64,000 bases of DNA, taken from Blattabacterium sp. (Cryptocercus kyebangensis) (GTDB lineage: Bacteria > Bacteroidota > Bacteroidia > Flavobacteriales > Blattabacteriaceae). Below are positions 18,062 through 27,425 of the stretch, piece after piece; position 1 is the stretch's first letter; each line of letters opens with the position of its first letter. A model generated the notes under the pieces. It saw nothing but the letters and a program-made list of their open reading frames with translations, was not told where the DNA came from and made no database searches. The stretch covers positions 421,501-485,500 of the forward strand of contig NZ_CP029820.1 in the NCBI RefSeq assembly GCF_003226855.1, given 5' to 3'. Position numbers and translations under genes: made by a program.

Positions 18062-19333
18062 ATGCTTCAACCCTCTTTTATACGTAATAATAGGAAAAAA
18101 GTTTTATTAGGATTAAAAAAAAGGAACTTCCATAAATTTTTTTTAATAGATGAAATATTGACTTTAGATAAAAAAAAAAAGGAATTAAAAACTGTTTTGA
18201 ATAAAATTTCAGAAAAAGAGAATACAATATCCAAAAATATAAGTCATATTCTTCTGAATTTTGATAAAAGTATAAAAATAAATTCTTTAAAAGAAAAATC
18301 CCTTTTTCTAAAAAAAAAAAAGAAAGATCTTAATATTCAATTAAAAAATATTATTCAATGTTTAGAAAATAAACTAGATCAAATTCCTAATATACCCAAT
18401 GAAAAAGTAAAAAAAAATGAAGATAATAATGATATTCTTTTTCAAGAAGGTCCTATTCATTCAACCATAATGAAAGAAGCTCTTACTCATTGGGAATTAG
18501 CTAAAAAATTTCATTTATTCGATTTATTTTTAGGTACGAAAATATGTGGATCTGGATTTTCAGTTTATATCGGAAAGGGAGCTAAATTGCAAAGAAGTTT
18601 AATTCAATATTTTTTAGATCAGAATATACGTGCTTCATATAAGGAATACAGTTTCCCTTATCTTATAAATGAAAAATCAGGATATTCAACAGGACAAATT
18701 CCGGATAAAGAAGGACAAATGTATCTAATAGAAAAAGATAATTTTTATCTTATTCCAACTGGAGAAATCCCTCTTATTAATTGTTATAGAGATAATATAC
18801 TTAAATATACGGATTTACCTATAAAAGCAACAACTTATACTTCTTGCTTTAGAAGGGAAGCAGGATCTTATGGGTCTAAAGTAAGAGGGTTAAATAGATT
18901 ACATCAATTTGAAAAAGTGGAAATCATTCAGATTACCACCCCTGACACTTCCTATTATTATTTAGAGGAAATGATTCTACATGTTAAAAATATTCTAAAA
19001 TCTTTAGAATTGCCATTTAGAATACTTCGTTTAATTGGAAGAGATCTAGGTTTTTCTTCTTCTATAACTTATGATTTTGAAGTTTATTCTATGGCACAAA
19101 AAAAATGGTTAGAAGTGAGTTCTATTTCAAATTGCACTAATTTTCAATCTAATAGATTAAATCTTCGATATAAAACCATTACAGGAAGAATGGATTTATG
19201 TCATACACTTAATGGAAGTTCTCTAGCTTTACCAAGAATTATTGCCGCTTTATTAGAAAATAATCAAACTGAAAATAAAATTAATATTCCTAAAGTTTTA
19301 GTTCCTTATACAGGATTTGATAATATTAAATAA
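18062..19333 (+). CDS. serS: Seryl-tRNA synthetase
   Basis: Charges tRNA-Ser. The ATG at 18062 (MLQPSFIRNN) is chosen, as it matches the family's MLxxxxIR start; an upstream TTG at 18011 would add an unrelated stretch. The product is 423 residues. It has an N-terminal antiparallel coiled-coil arm (about 30-100, very lysine-rich), then the class II core with TGEIPLIN, motif 2 in FRREAGSYGSKVRGLNRLHQF (split here by family blocks) and motif 3 LALPRIIAALLEN. The coding region of the arm holds A11 and A12 runs. Confidence 0.96.
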   Translation: MLQPSFIRNNRKKVLLGLKKRNFHKFFLIDEILTLDKKKKELKTVLNKISEKENTISKNISHILLNFDKSIKINSLKEKSLFLKKKKKDLNIQLKNIIQCLENKLDQIPNIPNEKVKKNEDNNDILFQEGPIHSTIMKEALTHWELAKKFHLFDLFLGTKICGSGFSVYIGKGAKLQRSLIQYFLDQNIRASYKEYSFPYLINEKSGYSTGQIPDKEGQMYLIEKDNFYLIPTGEIPLINCYRDNILKYTDLPIKATTYTSCFRREAGSYGSKVRGLNRLHQFEKVEIIQITTPDTSYYYLEEMILHVKNILKSLELPFRILRLIGRDLGFSSSITYDFEVYSMAQKKWLEVSSISNCTNFQSNRLNLRYKTITGRMDLCHTLNGSSLALPRIIAALLENNQTENKINIPKVLVPYTGFDNIK

Positions 19334-19344
19334 AAAAGGTATAT

Positions 19345-20304
19345 ATGAAAGTGACTGATCATATAAATAAAGCTAAAAAAAGTTTATTTTCTTTTGAAAT
19401 ATTACCTCCTTTAAGAGGACATGATATCAAAAATATTTTTTCTACTTTAGATCCATTAATGGAATTTAATCCTCCTTTTGTTGATGTTACATATCATCGT
19501 GAAGAATTTTTTTATGTAGAAAAAGAAAATGGACTTTTACAAAGAAAAAAGGTATCCAGACGTCCTGGAACTGTAGGAATTTGTGCTGCAATTATGAATA
19601 AATATGGAATAGATGCGGTTCCACATCTTATTTGTGGTGGTTTTAATAGACAAATGACGGAAAATGCTTTAATAGATCTAAATTTTTTAGGAATAGATAA
19701 TGTTTTAGTTCTTAGAGGGGATCCTATTAAATCAGAAAATAGTTTTTTTGCGAAAAAAGATGGACATAAATATGCAGTGGAATTGGTAGAACAAGTTAAA
19801 AACTTGAACAAAGGAAAGTATCTTAATAAAACTTTTGAAAAAAAAAATTATCCATTATTTGATTTTTGTATTGGTATAGCTGGATATCCAGAAAAACATT
19901 TAGAAGCTCCAAATATGGAAAGTGATTTATTTTTCTTGAAGAAAAAAGTTGAAGCTGGAGCTAATTATATTGTTACTCAAATGTTTTTTGATAATAAAAA
20001 ATACTTTAATTTTGTAAAAAAATGTAGATCAGAAGGTATTATTATACCTATAATACCTGGAATTAAACCTATTTCTTCTAAAATTCAGTTAAATAGTCTA
20101 CCTTCTCGTTTTTATTTAAATATTCCTAATGAATTAGTAAAAGAAATTGAAAAAGCGAAAGATAAAAAACTTATTTTTAATATTGGGATTGAATGGGCTA
20201 TACAACAGTCTAAGGAACTAAAAAATTCTGGAGTAAAAGTAATTCATTATTACACTATGGACAAACCAGAAAATATTTATAAGATAGTCCAAGCTATTTA
20301 TTAA
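19345..20304 (+). CDS. metF: Methylenetetrahydrofolate reductase
   Basis: Flavoprotein reducing methylene-THF to methyl-THF for methionine synthesis. The 319-residue TIM barrel begins with FSFEILPPLRGHDI, whose glutamate is catalytic. It has VDVTYHREE, GTVGICAAIM, HLICGGFNR, LVLRGDP, GIAGYPEKHLEAP and YIVTQMFFDNK, all standard. It starts 11 bases after serS and ends 2 bases before the convergent pdhB gene. Confidence 0.96.
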   Translation: MKVTDHINKAKKSLFSFEILPPLRGHDIKNIFSTLDPLMEFNPPFVDVTYHREEFFYVEKENGLLQRKKVSRRPGTVGICAAIMNKYGIDAVPHLICGGFNRQMTENALIDLNFLGIDNVLVLRGDPIKSENSFFAKKDGHKYAVELVEQVKNLNKGKYLNKTFEKKNYPLFDFCIGIAGYPEKHLEAPNMESDLFFLKKKVEAGANYIVTQMFFDNKKYFNFVKKCRSEGIIIPIIPGIKPISSKIQLNSLPSRFYLNIPNELVKEIEKAKDKKLIFNIGIEWAIQQSKELKNSGVKVIHYYTMDKPENIYKIVQAIY

Positions 20305-20306
20305 AA

Positions 20307-21287
20307 TTAAACAAGATAAAGAGTTTCTTTTATGGAATTTATTACTTTTTCTTCATTAGGGAACCATTTTTTTATCAAGTTGGAAGAATAAGGAGCAGGG
20401 ATATCTAGTAAAGTGATTCTATTAATAGGTGCATCAAGGTAATCAAATCCTTTTTTTTGTATAATGTACGAAACTTCAGAAGCTATTGAAGAAAAAGGCC
20501 ATGATTCCTCTAAAATTACTAAACGATTGGTTTTTTTTACAGAAAAAAGTATAGATTCATAATCTAATGGACGAATACTTTGAATATCTATTACTTCTAC
20601 ACTAATATTTTCTTTTTCTAATTTTTCTGCTATATTTAAAGCCATTTTCATAATTTTTCCAAAAGAGACCAAGCTTATATCAGTTCCTTCTTTTTTTACA
20701 TCCGCCTTTCCAATAGGAAGAATGTATTCTTCTTCTGGAATCATCATTTTATCACCATACATTTGTTCAGATTCCATAAAAATAACTGGATTATTATCTC
20801 GAATAGAAGATTTTAAAAGGCCTTTAGCATCGTATGGATTACAGGGAATTACTACTTTCAATCCCGGACAACTTGCGTACCAACTTTCAAAAGATTGAGA
20901 ATGGGTAGCTCCTAATTGTCCAGCAGATCCAGTAGGCCCCCTAAAAACAATAGGTATATTCCATTGACCCCCACTCATATAACGTATTTTTGCCGCGTTA
21001 TTGATAATCTGATCCATTGCTAACAAAGAAAAATTAAATGTCATAAATTCAATAATGGGTCTACAACCGTTCATTGCAGATCCTACTCCTATACCAGAAA
21101 AACCTAATTCTGATATTGGAGTATCAATGACTCTTTTTGGTCCAAATTCTTCTAACATTCCTTTAGAAGCTTTGTAAGCTCCATTATATTTAGCAACTTC
21201 TTCCCCCATAAGATAGACGGAGTCATCTCTTCTCATTTCTTCACTCATAGCTTCTGCTATTACTTCACGAAAAGTCATTTCTTTCAT
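20307..21287 (-). CDS. pdhB: Pyruvate dehydrogenase E1 component, beta subunit
   Basis: Thiamine-pyrophosphate E1 beta subunit, 326 residues. Conserved blocks: MTFREVIAEAMSEEM, MGEEVAKYNGAYKAS, VIDTPISELGFSGIGVGSA, FNFSLLAMDQIINNAAKIRYMSGG split over two blocks, VFRGPTG, HSQSFESWYASCPGLKV and EESWPFSSIASEVS. The MGEEV/YNGAYK pattern favours pyruvate over branched-chain substrates. The alpha subunit is not adjacent and must be elsewhere. No promoter box is seen in the 102-base upstream spacer, which also contains the terminator of the lipoprotein gene. Confidence 0.92.
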   Translation of the reverse strand: MKEMTFREVIAEAMSEEMRRDDSVYLMGEEVAKYNGAYKASKGMLEEFGPKRVIDTPISELGFSGIGVGSAMNGCRPIIEFMTFNFSLLAMDQIINNAAKIRYMSGGQWNIPIVFRGPTGSAGQLGATHSQSFESWYASCPGLKVVIPCNPYDAKGLLKSSIRDNNPVIFMESEQMYGDKMMIPEEEYILPIGKADVKKEGTDISLVSFGKIMKMALNIAEKLEKENISVEVIDIQSIRPLDYESILFSVKKTNRLVILEESWPFSSIASEVSYIIQKKGFDYLDAPINRITLLDIPAPYSSNLIKKWFPNEEKVINSIKETLYLV

Positions 21288-21333
21288 ATATTTTTTGGAT
21301 CAAACGTTTAGTAATAAGTAAAAATTCCATATA

Positions 21334-21377
21334 AAAAAGAACAACGGAAAAGAAATAAAATTTATTCCTTTTCCGTT
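21334..21377 (-). terminator. Intrinsic terminator after the lipoprotein gene
   Basis: AACGGAAAAG (21343-21352) pairs with CTTTTCCGTT (21368-21377), and the pairing continues inward after one mismatch. On the minus strand the stem is followed within a few bases by T6 (21334-21339). It is one of the few strong hairpins in the window. Confidence 0.7.
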
Positions 21378-21389
21378 TTGAATAATTAA

Positions 21390-21998
21390 TTAATTATTAG
21401 TTATTTGATTTTTTTTTTGTAAATTTTCCTGCATCTTTTGAAGAGCGAGTTTTTCATTTTTAGAGTCTTTTATAGATTGATTTATTTCATTTAAAATTAG
21501 AATTTTATTTCTAAGAATTCTCAATTTTTCTTTTCCATATTGTTTATATTCTTCAAATTCTTTTTTATATTTTAATTGCTCTTCTGAACCGTAAGGTTTA
21601 GATCTCATTTCCGATCTTTTTCTCTTTATTTCAGCAGAAATTTCTTTCTGACTAATTATCATTTCAGAATATTCATTCTGATAAAGATTACTTTCTTTTT
21701 CTAATTGTTTTATTTTTACTTCTATATCTTTTAATCTCTTAGATAATTCTTCAGGTTTTATATCAGCAGGTATTTTAAAATCAGGAACTTCCTCAGGAAA
21801 AAAAGGAAAATTAGGAGGAACAGGATTTTCTTCAGGAGTAGTATTTACAAAAGTGGGATTTGGAATATTATGGGATTGGGGAGTATTTGTATTTACAGGA
21901 TCATTAGAAGAAGTGATTTCATCATCATTACAGGATACAAAAAAAAATCCTAACGATAGAAATATTGTTGGAATTAAAAATCTCATAGAAGTATTCAT
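21390..21998 (-). CDS. Orphan coiled-coil lipoprotein
   Basis: I do not recognise a named family. The first residues are a lipoprotein signal: a hydrophobic stretch, then FFFVSC with the modified cysteine at about C23, then acidic residues (NDDE), which in Bacteroidetes may affect surface export. A Ser/Thr/Asn/Pro-rich linker (about 30-80, with repeated PxxP and PEE) leads into a charged helical region (about 85-195) with heptad-like Leu/Ile spacing, probably coiled coil. Length 202 residues. It has its own strong terminator, so it is probably transcribed alone. A structural tether or envelope spacer is possible but unproven. An ATG at 21986 is an alternative start. Confidence 0.75.
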   Translation of the reverse strand: MNTSMRFLIPTIFLSLGFFFVSCNDDEITSSNDPVNTNTPQSHNIPNPTFVNTTPEENPVPPNFPFFPEEVPDFKIPADIKPEELSKRLKDIEVKIKQLEKESNLYQNEYSEMIISQKEISAEIKRKRSEMRSKPYGSEEQLKYKKEFEEYKQYGKEKLRILRNKILILNEINQSIKDSKNEKLALQKMQENLQKKNQITNN

Positions 21999-22120
21999 AA
22001 TAAAAATTTTAAGTTACAGTTTAAATATATAAAAAAATTATTACAGATGATGACTATTCTCTTTTTTTTAAAAATTCTATATATTTTCTCCTTATAACTT
22101 ATAAAAAGACATAAATTTAG

Positions 22121-22128
22121 TATATTTG
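22121..22128 (+). promoter_or_regulatory. Likely -7 promoter box
   Basis: TATATTTG, an exact TAnnTTTG match, 32 bases before the ATG of the bifunctional-nuclease-family gene. The rest of the 162-base divergent spacer shows nothing else I can support. Confidence 0.5.
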
Positions 22129-22160
22129 ATGACAATAGCAAGATTTATATATTTTTTCCT

Positions 22161-22775
22161 ATGGAACAACTTATCAGATTAGCTATACGTGGAATATCCT
22201 TAAGTCAAATACAATCTGGGATATATGTTTTATTACTGGAAGAAGAATCTGGAAGAATAAAACTTCCTATTGTTATAGAAAGTTTACAAGCTCAATCTAT
22301 CGCTTCTGCTATAGGTAAAAGAGATCTATCCAGATCTTTTACACATGATTTATTTTTAACTTTTTCAAAAGTATTTCATATTAGATTAAAATCAGTTGTG
22401 ATATATAAATTAGTAAATGGAATATTTTTTTCTTATATTTTGTTTGAAAGAGAGAATAAAGAACATAAGATAGATTCAAAAACATCGGATGCCGTTGCTT
22501 TAGCCGTACGATTTCAAGCTCCTATTTATACTACAAAAGAAATTTTTGATAAAGCTGGAATTTATTTTGAAAATGGATTTCCTGAAAATGATAATTTTGA
22601 AGGAGAAATAGAAAATAAAGCCTCTTCCCCTATTTCTTTTGATAAAGAAAAAAGTGAAAAAGACTTAGAAAAAATGACAGAAAGAGATCTTAATGCTTTA
22701 TTGAATCATGCGGTAGTAAATGAATGTTATGAACTTGCAGCAAGGATAAAGAAAGAACTAGATAGAAGAGAATAA
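22161..22775 (+). CDS. Bifunctional nuclease family (DUF151) protein with UVR motif
   Basis: 204 residues. The N-terminal DUF151/BFN domain (about 1-135) has LRGISLSQIQSG-like text, LPIVIESLQAQSIA, KRDLSRSFTHDLF, and SKTSDAVALAVRFQAPIYT, the family core. The C-terminal 35 residues (DLNALLNHAVVNECYELAARIKKELDRR) look like the UvrB/UvrC-interaction helix pair. The family is conserved in Bacteroidetes; plant members were reported to have RNase/DNase activity, but the bacterial role is unclear. It ends 3 bases before the convergent folA gene. Confidence 0.88.
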   Translation: MEQLIRLAIRGISLSQIQSGIYVLLLEEESGRIKLPIVIESLQAQSIASAIGKRDLSRSFTHDLFLTFSKVFHIRLKSVVIYKLVNGIFFSYILFERENKEHKIDSKTSDAVALAVRFQAPIYTTKEIFDKAGIYFENGFPENDNFEGEIENKASSPISFDKEKSEKDLEKMTERDLNALLNHAVVNECYELAARIKKELDRRE

Positions 22776-22778
22776 TAA

Positions 22779-23276
22779 TCAATCTTTTTTTTCGTATCGA
22801 ACAAAACTGTAATTGTATAAATGATTTTTATCTTTTTCATAAAAAAATTCATATTTTTTTTCCCATTTTTTAAGATTGATTTTTGGAAATTTCGCATCAC
22901 CGTAAAATTTTTGATGAATTATGGTTAATTCTAGAATTTTTGCTTTATTTATAGTAGAAGTATATACTTTTTCTCCTCCTATAACAAATATTTTTTCATA
23001 ATTTAAATCATATACTTCTTTTAAAGAAGAGAAAATTTTAAAAATTCCGTTATAAGAAGATGAAAAATTTATTTTATTTTTTTTTGTCAGTATGATATTT
23101 TTTCTACCTGGAAGAATTCTTCCAATCGATTCAAAAGTTTTTCTACCCATAAGAACGGTTTCTCCAAGAGTCATATTTTTAAAGCGTTTTAAATCGTTAG
23201 GAAGATGCCACATTAATTTATTATTTTTTCCTATAAATCCATTTTTAGAAATAGCAGAGATAAGTACAATTTTCAT
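22779..23276 (-). CDS. folA: Dihydrofolate reductase
   Basis: Reduces dihydrofolate to THF for one-carbon metabolism. The ATG at 23276 gives 165 residues beginning MKIVLISAISKNGFIG, the standard DHFR start; a TTG further upstream would overlap valS. Motifs: MWHLPNDLKRFKNMT with the active-site acid D26 or so, VLMGRKTFESIG, LPGRKNIILT and FVIGGEKVYTST. A divergent spacer of only 32 bases separates it from valS. Confidence 0.95.
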   Translation of the reverse strand: MKIVLISAISKNGFIGKNNKLMWHLPNDLKRFKNMTLGETVLMGRKTFESIGRILPGRKNIILTKKNKINFSSSYNGIFKIFSSLKEVYDLNYEKIFVIGGEKVYTSTINKAKILELTIIHQKFYGDAKFPKINLKKWEKKYEFFYEKDKNHLYNYSFVRYEKKD

Positions 23277-23308
23277 TAAAAATTTAATTTTTTTTATATT
23301 TTTAATAT

Positions 23309-25954
23309 ATGGATATTCCAATTAAATATGATCCAAAATCTGTAGAAGAAAGAATATATCATTATTGGATCAATAATCATTACTTTTTTTCCTATCCAGA
23401 TAATAGAAAACCTTATACAATTGTAATGCCCCCTCCAAATATTACTGGAATTCTTCATATAGGGCATATTTTGAATAATACTATACAGGATATATTAATT
23501 AGATATGCTAGAATGAAAGGATATAATCCATGTTGGATTCCAGGAACAGATCATGCTTCTATTGCAACAGAAGCGAAGATTGTTCATCAATTAAAAAAGA
23601 AAGGGTTATCCAAATTTATTATAGGAAGAGATAAATTTTTATCCTATGTTTTGGAATGGTCTAAAAAACACAGGAATATTATTTTAAATCAATTAAAAAA
23701 ATTGGGATGTTCTTGTGATTGGACCCGTGTACAATTTACAATGAGCAAAAAATTATCTCAATCTATCACAAAAATTTTTATAGATTTATATGAAAAAGGA
23801 TATATATACAGAAGTTATCATGTAGTTAATTGGGATCCAAAAGCTAGAACTACTATTTCTGACGAAGAGGTTGTATATAAAGAAAGTATTGGAACTCTTT
23901 ATTATATAAAATATCCAATAAAAGGGGGGGAAGGTTTTGTGACTATTGCAACAACTCGTCCGGAAACAATATTCGGAGATACAGCTGTTTGTTTTCATCC
24001 AGATGATGGACGTTATTTTCATCTAAAGGGAAAATATGCGATTATTCCAATAATAAATAGGGTAATTCCAATTATTCAAGATTCATACGTAGATCCAAAT
24101 TTTGGTACAGGATGTTTAAAAATTACTCCAGCTCATGATTTTAATGATAAAAATATTGCGGATAAATACCATTTAGATATAATTGATATTTTTAATGAGG
24201 ATGCCACTCTCAATGAAAGAGGGCTTCATTATCAAGGAATGGATCGTTTTGAAGTTAAAAAAAAGATAATTAAAGAGTTAGATAAATTAGGATTTATAGT
24301 AAATAGAGAAGAATTTAATCAAAAAATAGGAATTTCAGAAAGAACTAAATCCGTAGTAGAACAAAAATTATCTCTTCAATGGTTTTTAAAAATGAAAAAA
24401 ATATCGAATCCTGCTATAGAAGCCGTTAAAAATGGAAAAATTAAATTTTATCCAAGTAGATTTAAAAAAATTTATTTTCAATGGATGGATAAAATTCATG
24501 ATTGGAATATATCGAGACAATTATGGTGGGGGCACCGTATCCCTGTTTATTATTATGGTCATTATCCCAATGATTTTGTTGTTGCAGAAAATTTAGAATC
24601 AGCTTTAAAAAAAGCGAAAATTAAGAGTCATAATTCCTATTTAGACTATGATAATCTTTGGCAAGATTCAGATGTTTTAGACACTTGGTTTTCTTCTTGG
24701 ATATTACCTATATCTGTATTTGATGGAATTTCTAATCCAAATAATCATGAAATATCTTATTATTATCCTACTGAAAATTTGGTAACAGGTTCGGATATAT
24801 TATTTTTTTGGGTAGCCCGTATGATTATGGCAGGACTTTTTTTTAAAAAAAAAGAACCATTTAAAAATGTTTATTTCACTGGAATTTTGAGAGATTCTAA
24901 AAATAAAAAAATATCTAAATCATTAAATAATTCTCCAGATCCTATAGATTTAATTGAAAAATATGGAGCAGATTCTGTTCGTATGGGGATTATGCTTAGA
25001 TCTAGTGCAGGAAAAGATTTTCATTTTGAGGAAAATTTCTGTTTACAAGGAAGAAATTTTTCTAATAAAATATGGAATGCTTTTCGTTTGATAAAAAGTT
25101 GGGAAATAAAAGAAAATAAGGATATATATGATGATATACCTGAAGAATCTAATATGGCACTCATATGGTTTGAAAATCGTTTTTATTATGTATTAGAAAT
25201 TTTTGAGATATTTTTCAATAAATATAAATTTGATGAATCGTTAATGATTTTATATAAATTAATTTGGAATGATTTTTGTTCATTATTCCTTGAAATTATT
25301 AAACCTATTTCTGGAAAGTTTATATCAAAAACTGTGTATTTGAATACTATTAAATGGTTTGAAAATATTTTAAAATTATTACATCCATATATGCCTTTTA
25401 TTTCAGAAGAAATTTGGAATCTTCTTAAAAAAAGAACGGAAAAAGAAGCTTTAATTATTTCTTCTTGGCCTAAAAAAAAATCATATAATTGGAATTTATT
25501 AGTTTCTTTTGAAAGAGCTATTCAAATTGTATCTAAAATACGTAATATAAGAAATAAAATACATATTCCTTATAAGAAAAGTTTGGTTTTATTTTCTGTA
25601 AAAAAGAAAGAAGAATATCATCCAGTGATATTAAAATTAGCAAATTTATCTAAAATCATTGATATCTTAAAAAAGCCTAAAAAAGGACAATTTTTTTCTT
25701 TTTTTATTGGAACGGATAGATACTTTTTATCTTTAGATAGAAAGTATCATTCAGATAAAAACGATTCAATTAATATTGAAAAAAAAATTCAGTATTTTCA
25801 TAATCTTTTATCTATAATTCGTAAAAATTTATCCAACGATCAATATGTAAAATCGGTTCCAAAAGACCTCCTTTTAAAGGAAAAAAAGAAAGAAAATGAT
25901 ACTTTTAAAAAAATAGTTTATCTCAAAGAGATTTTAAAAAAAATGGATAATTAG
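23309..25954 (+). CDS. valS: Valyl-tRNA synthetase
   Basis: Class I enzyme charging tRNA-Val, 881 residues, full length. The HIGH motif is in ITGILHIGHILN and the KMSKS motif appears as KKISKS. The CP1 editing domain is kept (TTRPETIFGDTAV, GTGCLKITPAHDFND). The anticodon domain (WFENRFYYVLE, PFISEEIWNLL) and a short C-terminal coiled coil (about 835-880) are present. Keeping editing here contrasts with the thrS gene in this window. It ends 1 base before the convergent TPM gene. Confidence 0.98.
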   Translation: MDIPIKYDPKSVEERIYHYWINNHYFFSYPDNRKPYTIVMPPPNITGILHIGHILNNTIQDILIRYARMKGYNPCWIPGTDHASIATEAKIVHQLKKKGLSKFIIGRDKFLSYVLEWSKKHRNIILNQLKKLGCSCDWTRVQFTMSKKLSQSITKIFIDLYEKGYIYRSYHVVNWDPKARTTISDEEVVYKESIGTLYYIKYPIKGGEGFVTIATTRPETIFGDTAVCFHPDDGRYFHLKGKYAIIPIINRVIPIIQDSYVDPNFGTGCLKITPAHDFNDKNIADKYHLDIIDIFNEDATLNERGLHYQGMDRFEVKKKIIKELDKLGFIVNREEFNQKIGISERTKSVVEQKLSLQWFLKMKKISNPAIEAVKNGKIKFYPSRFKKIYFQWMDKIHDWNISRQLWWGHRIPVYYYGHYPNDFVVAENLESALKKAKIKSHNSYLDYDNLWQDSDVLDTWFSSWILPISVFDGISNPNNHEISYYYPTENLVTGSDILFFWVARMIMAGLFFKKKEPFKNVYFTGILRDSKNKKISKSLNNSPDPIDLIEKYGADSVRMGIMLRSSAGKDFHFEENFCLQGRNFSNKIWNAFRLIKSWEIKENKDIYDDIPEESNMALIWFENRFYYVLEIFEIFFNKYKFDESLMILYKLIWNDFCSLFLEIIKPISGKFISKTVYLNTIKWFENILKLLHPYMPFISEEIWNLLKKRTEKEALIISSWPKKKSYNWNLLVSFERAIQIVSKIRNIRNKIHIPYKKSLVLFSVKKKEEYHPVILKLANLSKIIDILKKPKKGQFFSFFIGTDRYFLSLDRKYHSDKNDSINIEKKIQYFHNLLSIIRKNLSNDQYVKSVPKDLLLKEKKKENDTFKKIVYLKEILKKMDN

Positions 25955-25955
25955 A

Positions 25956-26711
25956 TTACCAGTTCCCACTAGATCCTCCACCTCCAAAGGATCCTCCTTC
26001 TCCAAATCCATCAAAATTATCTTCGTTTTCATGATCGTGTTGGTTTTTTGTAGGTCGATCTTTGAATAGAAAATATGTTAAAAATAATGTATTTAATAAT
26101 GAAGGTTCTATTCCTTTTTTTTGAAATAAAAAAAACATAATAAAAAAAATACTAATAGGAATAAAAAAATTCCATATATAAAAAGGGTTTTTATTATGTT
26201 TTTTTTTGTATTCATATTTATTTTTCAAAATTTTAAATATTTCTTTAATACCGATATCTATAGCCTTATAATAAAGATTATTTTTTAATAGAGGTTTTAT
26301 TTTTTTTATTATATATTGAGTGGAAAAATCTGTAAGATATGGCTCTATTCCGTATCCATTTTGAATGGATATTTTTTTATCGTTTATAGATAATAAAATA
26401 ACAATACCGTTATTTTTATCTTTTTTTCCGATATTCCATTTTTCTCCCCATTTGGAAGCTAAAAAATTAGGATCTTCCCCATATATATCTTGAACTATAG
26501 AAATTAAAATTTCTGTTGAGGTAGTTTTCGAATATTGAATAAGTTTTCTATTTAATTTTTCTATTTGAATATTAGATAGGACACCTGCATAATCATTAAC
26601 AGGATATATTTTTTTTGGAGGTTCAGGTATATTGAATTGTCCTTGTGCAAGATTTGTGAAAAATAGTAAAATAGATAATGAGTTAAAAACTTTTTTTATG
26701 AAATTTTTCAT
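25956..26711 (-). CDS. TPM-domain (YgcG/DUF477) membrane protein
   Basis: 251 residues with an N-terminal signal peptide (about 1-25, ending near AQGQFN), then a TPM domain (about 35-165) with VNDYAGVLS, STEILISIV, WNIGKKDKNNGIVILLS and GYGIEPYLTD. One or two hydrophobic segments follow (about 180-200 and 205-220). The Gly/Ser-rich tail GGSFGGGGSSGNW is typical of the family. TPM proteins are often encoded beside LemA, as here. Proposed roles are in envelope or membrane-protein upkeep; exact function unknown. Confidence 0.88.
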   Translation of the reverse strand: MKNFIKKVFNSLSILLFFTNLAQGQFNIPEPPKKIYPVNDYAGVLSNIQIEKLNRKLIQYSKTTSTEILISIVQDIYGEDPNFLASKWGEKWNIGKKDKNNGIVILLSINDKKISIQNGYGIEPYLTDFSTQYIIKKIKPLLKNNLYYKAIDIGIKEIFKILKNKYEYKKKHNKNPFYIWNFFIPISIFFIMFFLFQKKGIEPSLLNTLFLTYFLFKDRPTKNQHDHENEDNFDGFGEGGSFGGGGSSGNW

Positions 26712-26737
26712 TCCGATTTTTTTTCAATTTAACCCTA

Positions 26738-27343
26738 TCATGAATTATAAAAATCTACCATAGGGGCTTTTTCCGATCCTATTTTAGATTTAAAATATCC
26801 TTTTTCTCTAAATTGATAAAAAAAATTTGAGATTATAATTTTTGGAAATTTATTTCTATAAGTATTAAAATTATTGACTTTATCATTAAAACGGTTTCTT
26901 TCCACATTAATACGGTTTTCTGTTCCTTCCAATTGATTTTGTAATTCTGAAAAATTTTGTGTAGATTTTAAATTAGGATAATTTTCTACAATTAAGAGTA
27001 ATCTACTGATAGAGTTATTTAATCCTTCCTGTGATTTTTGAAATCTACTTACTTGATTTTGATTTAAATTATCTGGATTTATATTTATGGAGGTGGCTTT
27101 CGCTCTTGCTTCTATTACTTGATTCAAGGTTTTTTTTTCGAAATTAGAAGACCCCTTAACTATATTTACTAAGTTTGGGATTAAATCGGCTCTTCGTTGA
27201 TAAACATTTTCTACTTGACTCCATTGTGTTTTTATATTTTCGTTTAGTTGAACTAATTGATTATATGTTCCAGTAATCCAAAAAATGATTAAAAATACAA
27301 CTATAAAAATAGTGGAAATAGAAATTAAAAAACCTTTTTTCAT
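26738..27343 (-). CDS. lemA: LemA family membrane protein
   Basis: 201 residues with one N-terminal membrane helix (about 5-25) and a long helical extracytoplasmic domain. Conserved LemA text: YNQLVQLNENIKTQWSQVENVYQRRADLIPNLV in overlapping blocks, FEKKTLNQVIEARAKA, SRLLLIVENYPNLKS, NFSELQNQLEGTENRI and RNRFNDKVNNFNTY. It is encoded 26 bases upstream of the TPM gene and probably on the same mRNA. Family function is not established. Confidence 0.92.
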   Translation of the reverse strand: MKKGFLISISTIFIVVFLIIFWITGTYNQLVQLNENIKTQWSQVENVYQRRADLIPNLVNIVKGSSNFEKKTLNQVIEARAKATSININPDNLNQNQVSRFQKSQEGLNNSISRLLLIVENYPNLKSTQNFSELQNQLEGTENRINVERNRFNDKVNNFNTYRNKFPKIIISNFFYQFREKGYFKSKIGSEKAPMVDFYNS

Positions 27344-27425
27344 TTTAAATTAAATATTTATTACAAAATACAAATTTTTTATAATGTTTAATTCTTATAT
27401 TTTTAATCTAAGTATTTTTAAAAAA

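Noticed and set aside
19512-19811. 99-codon open frame on the minus strand inside metF
   Set aside because: It lies wholly antisense to a well-conserved gene, shows no family motif, and long antisense frames are expected opposite AT-rich coding sequence.
21999-22120. Small RNA or small gene in the spacer between the lipoprotein and BFN genes
   Set aside because: No open frame of note, no tRNA-like fold and no strong hairpin; only AT-rich spacer.
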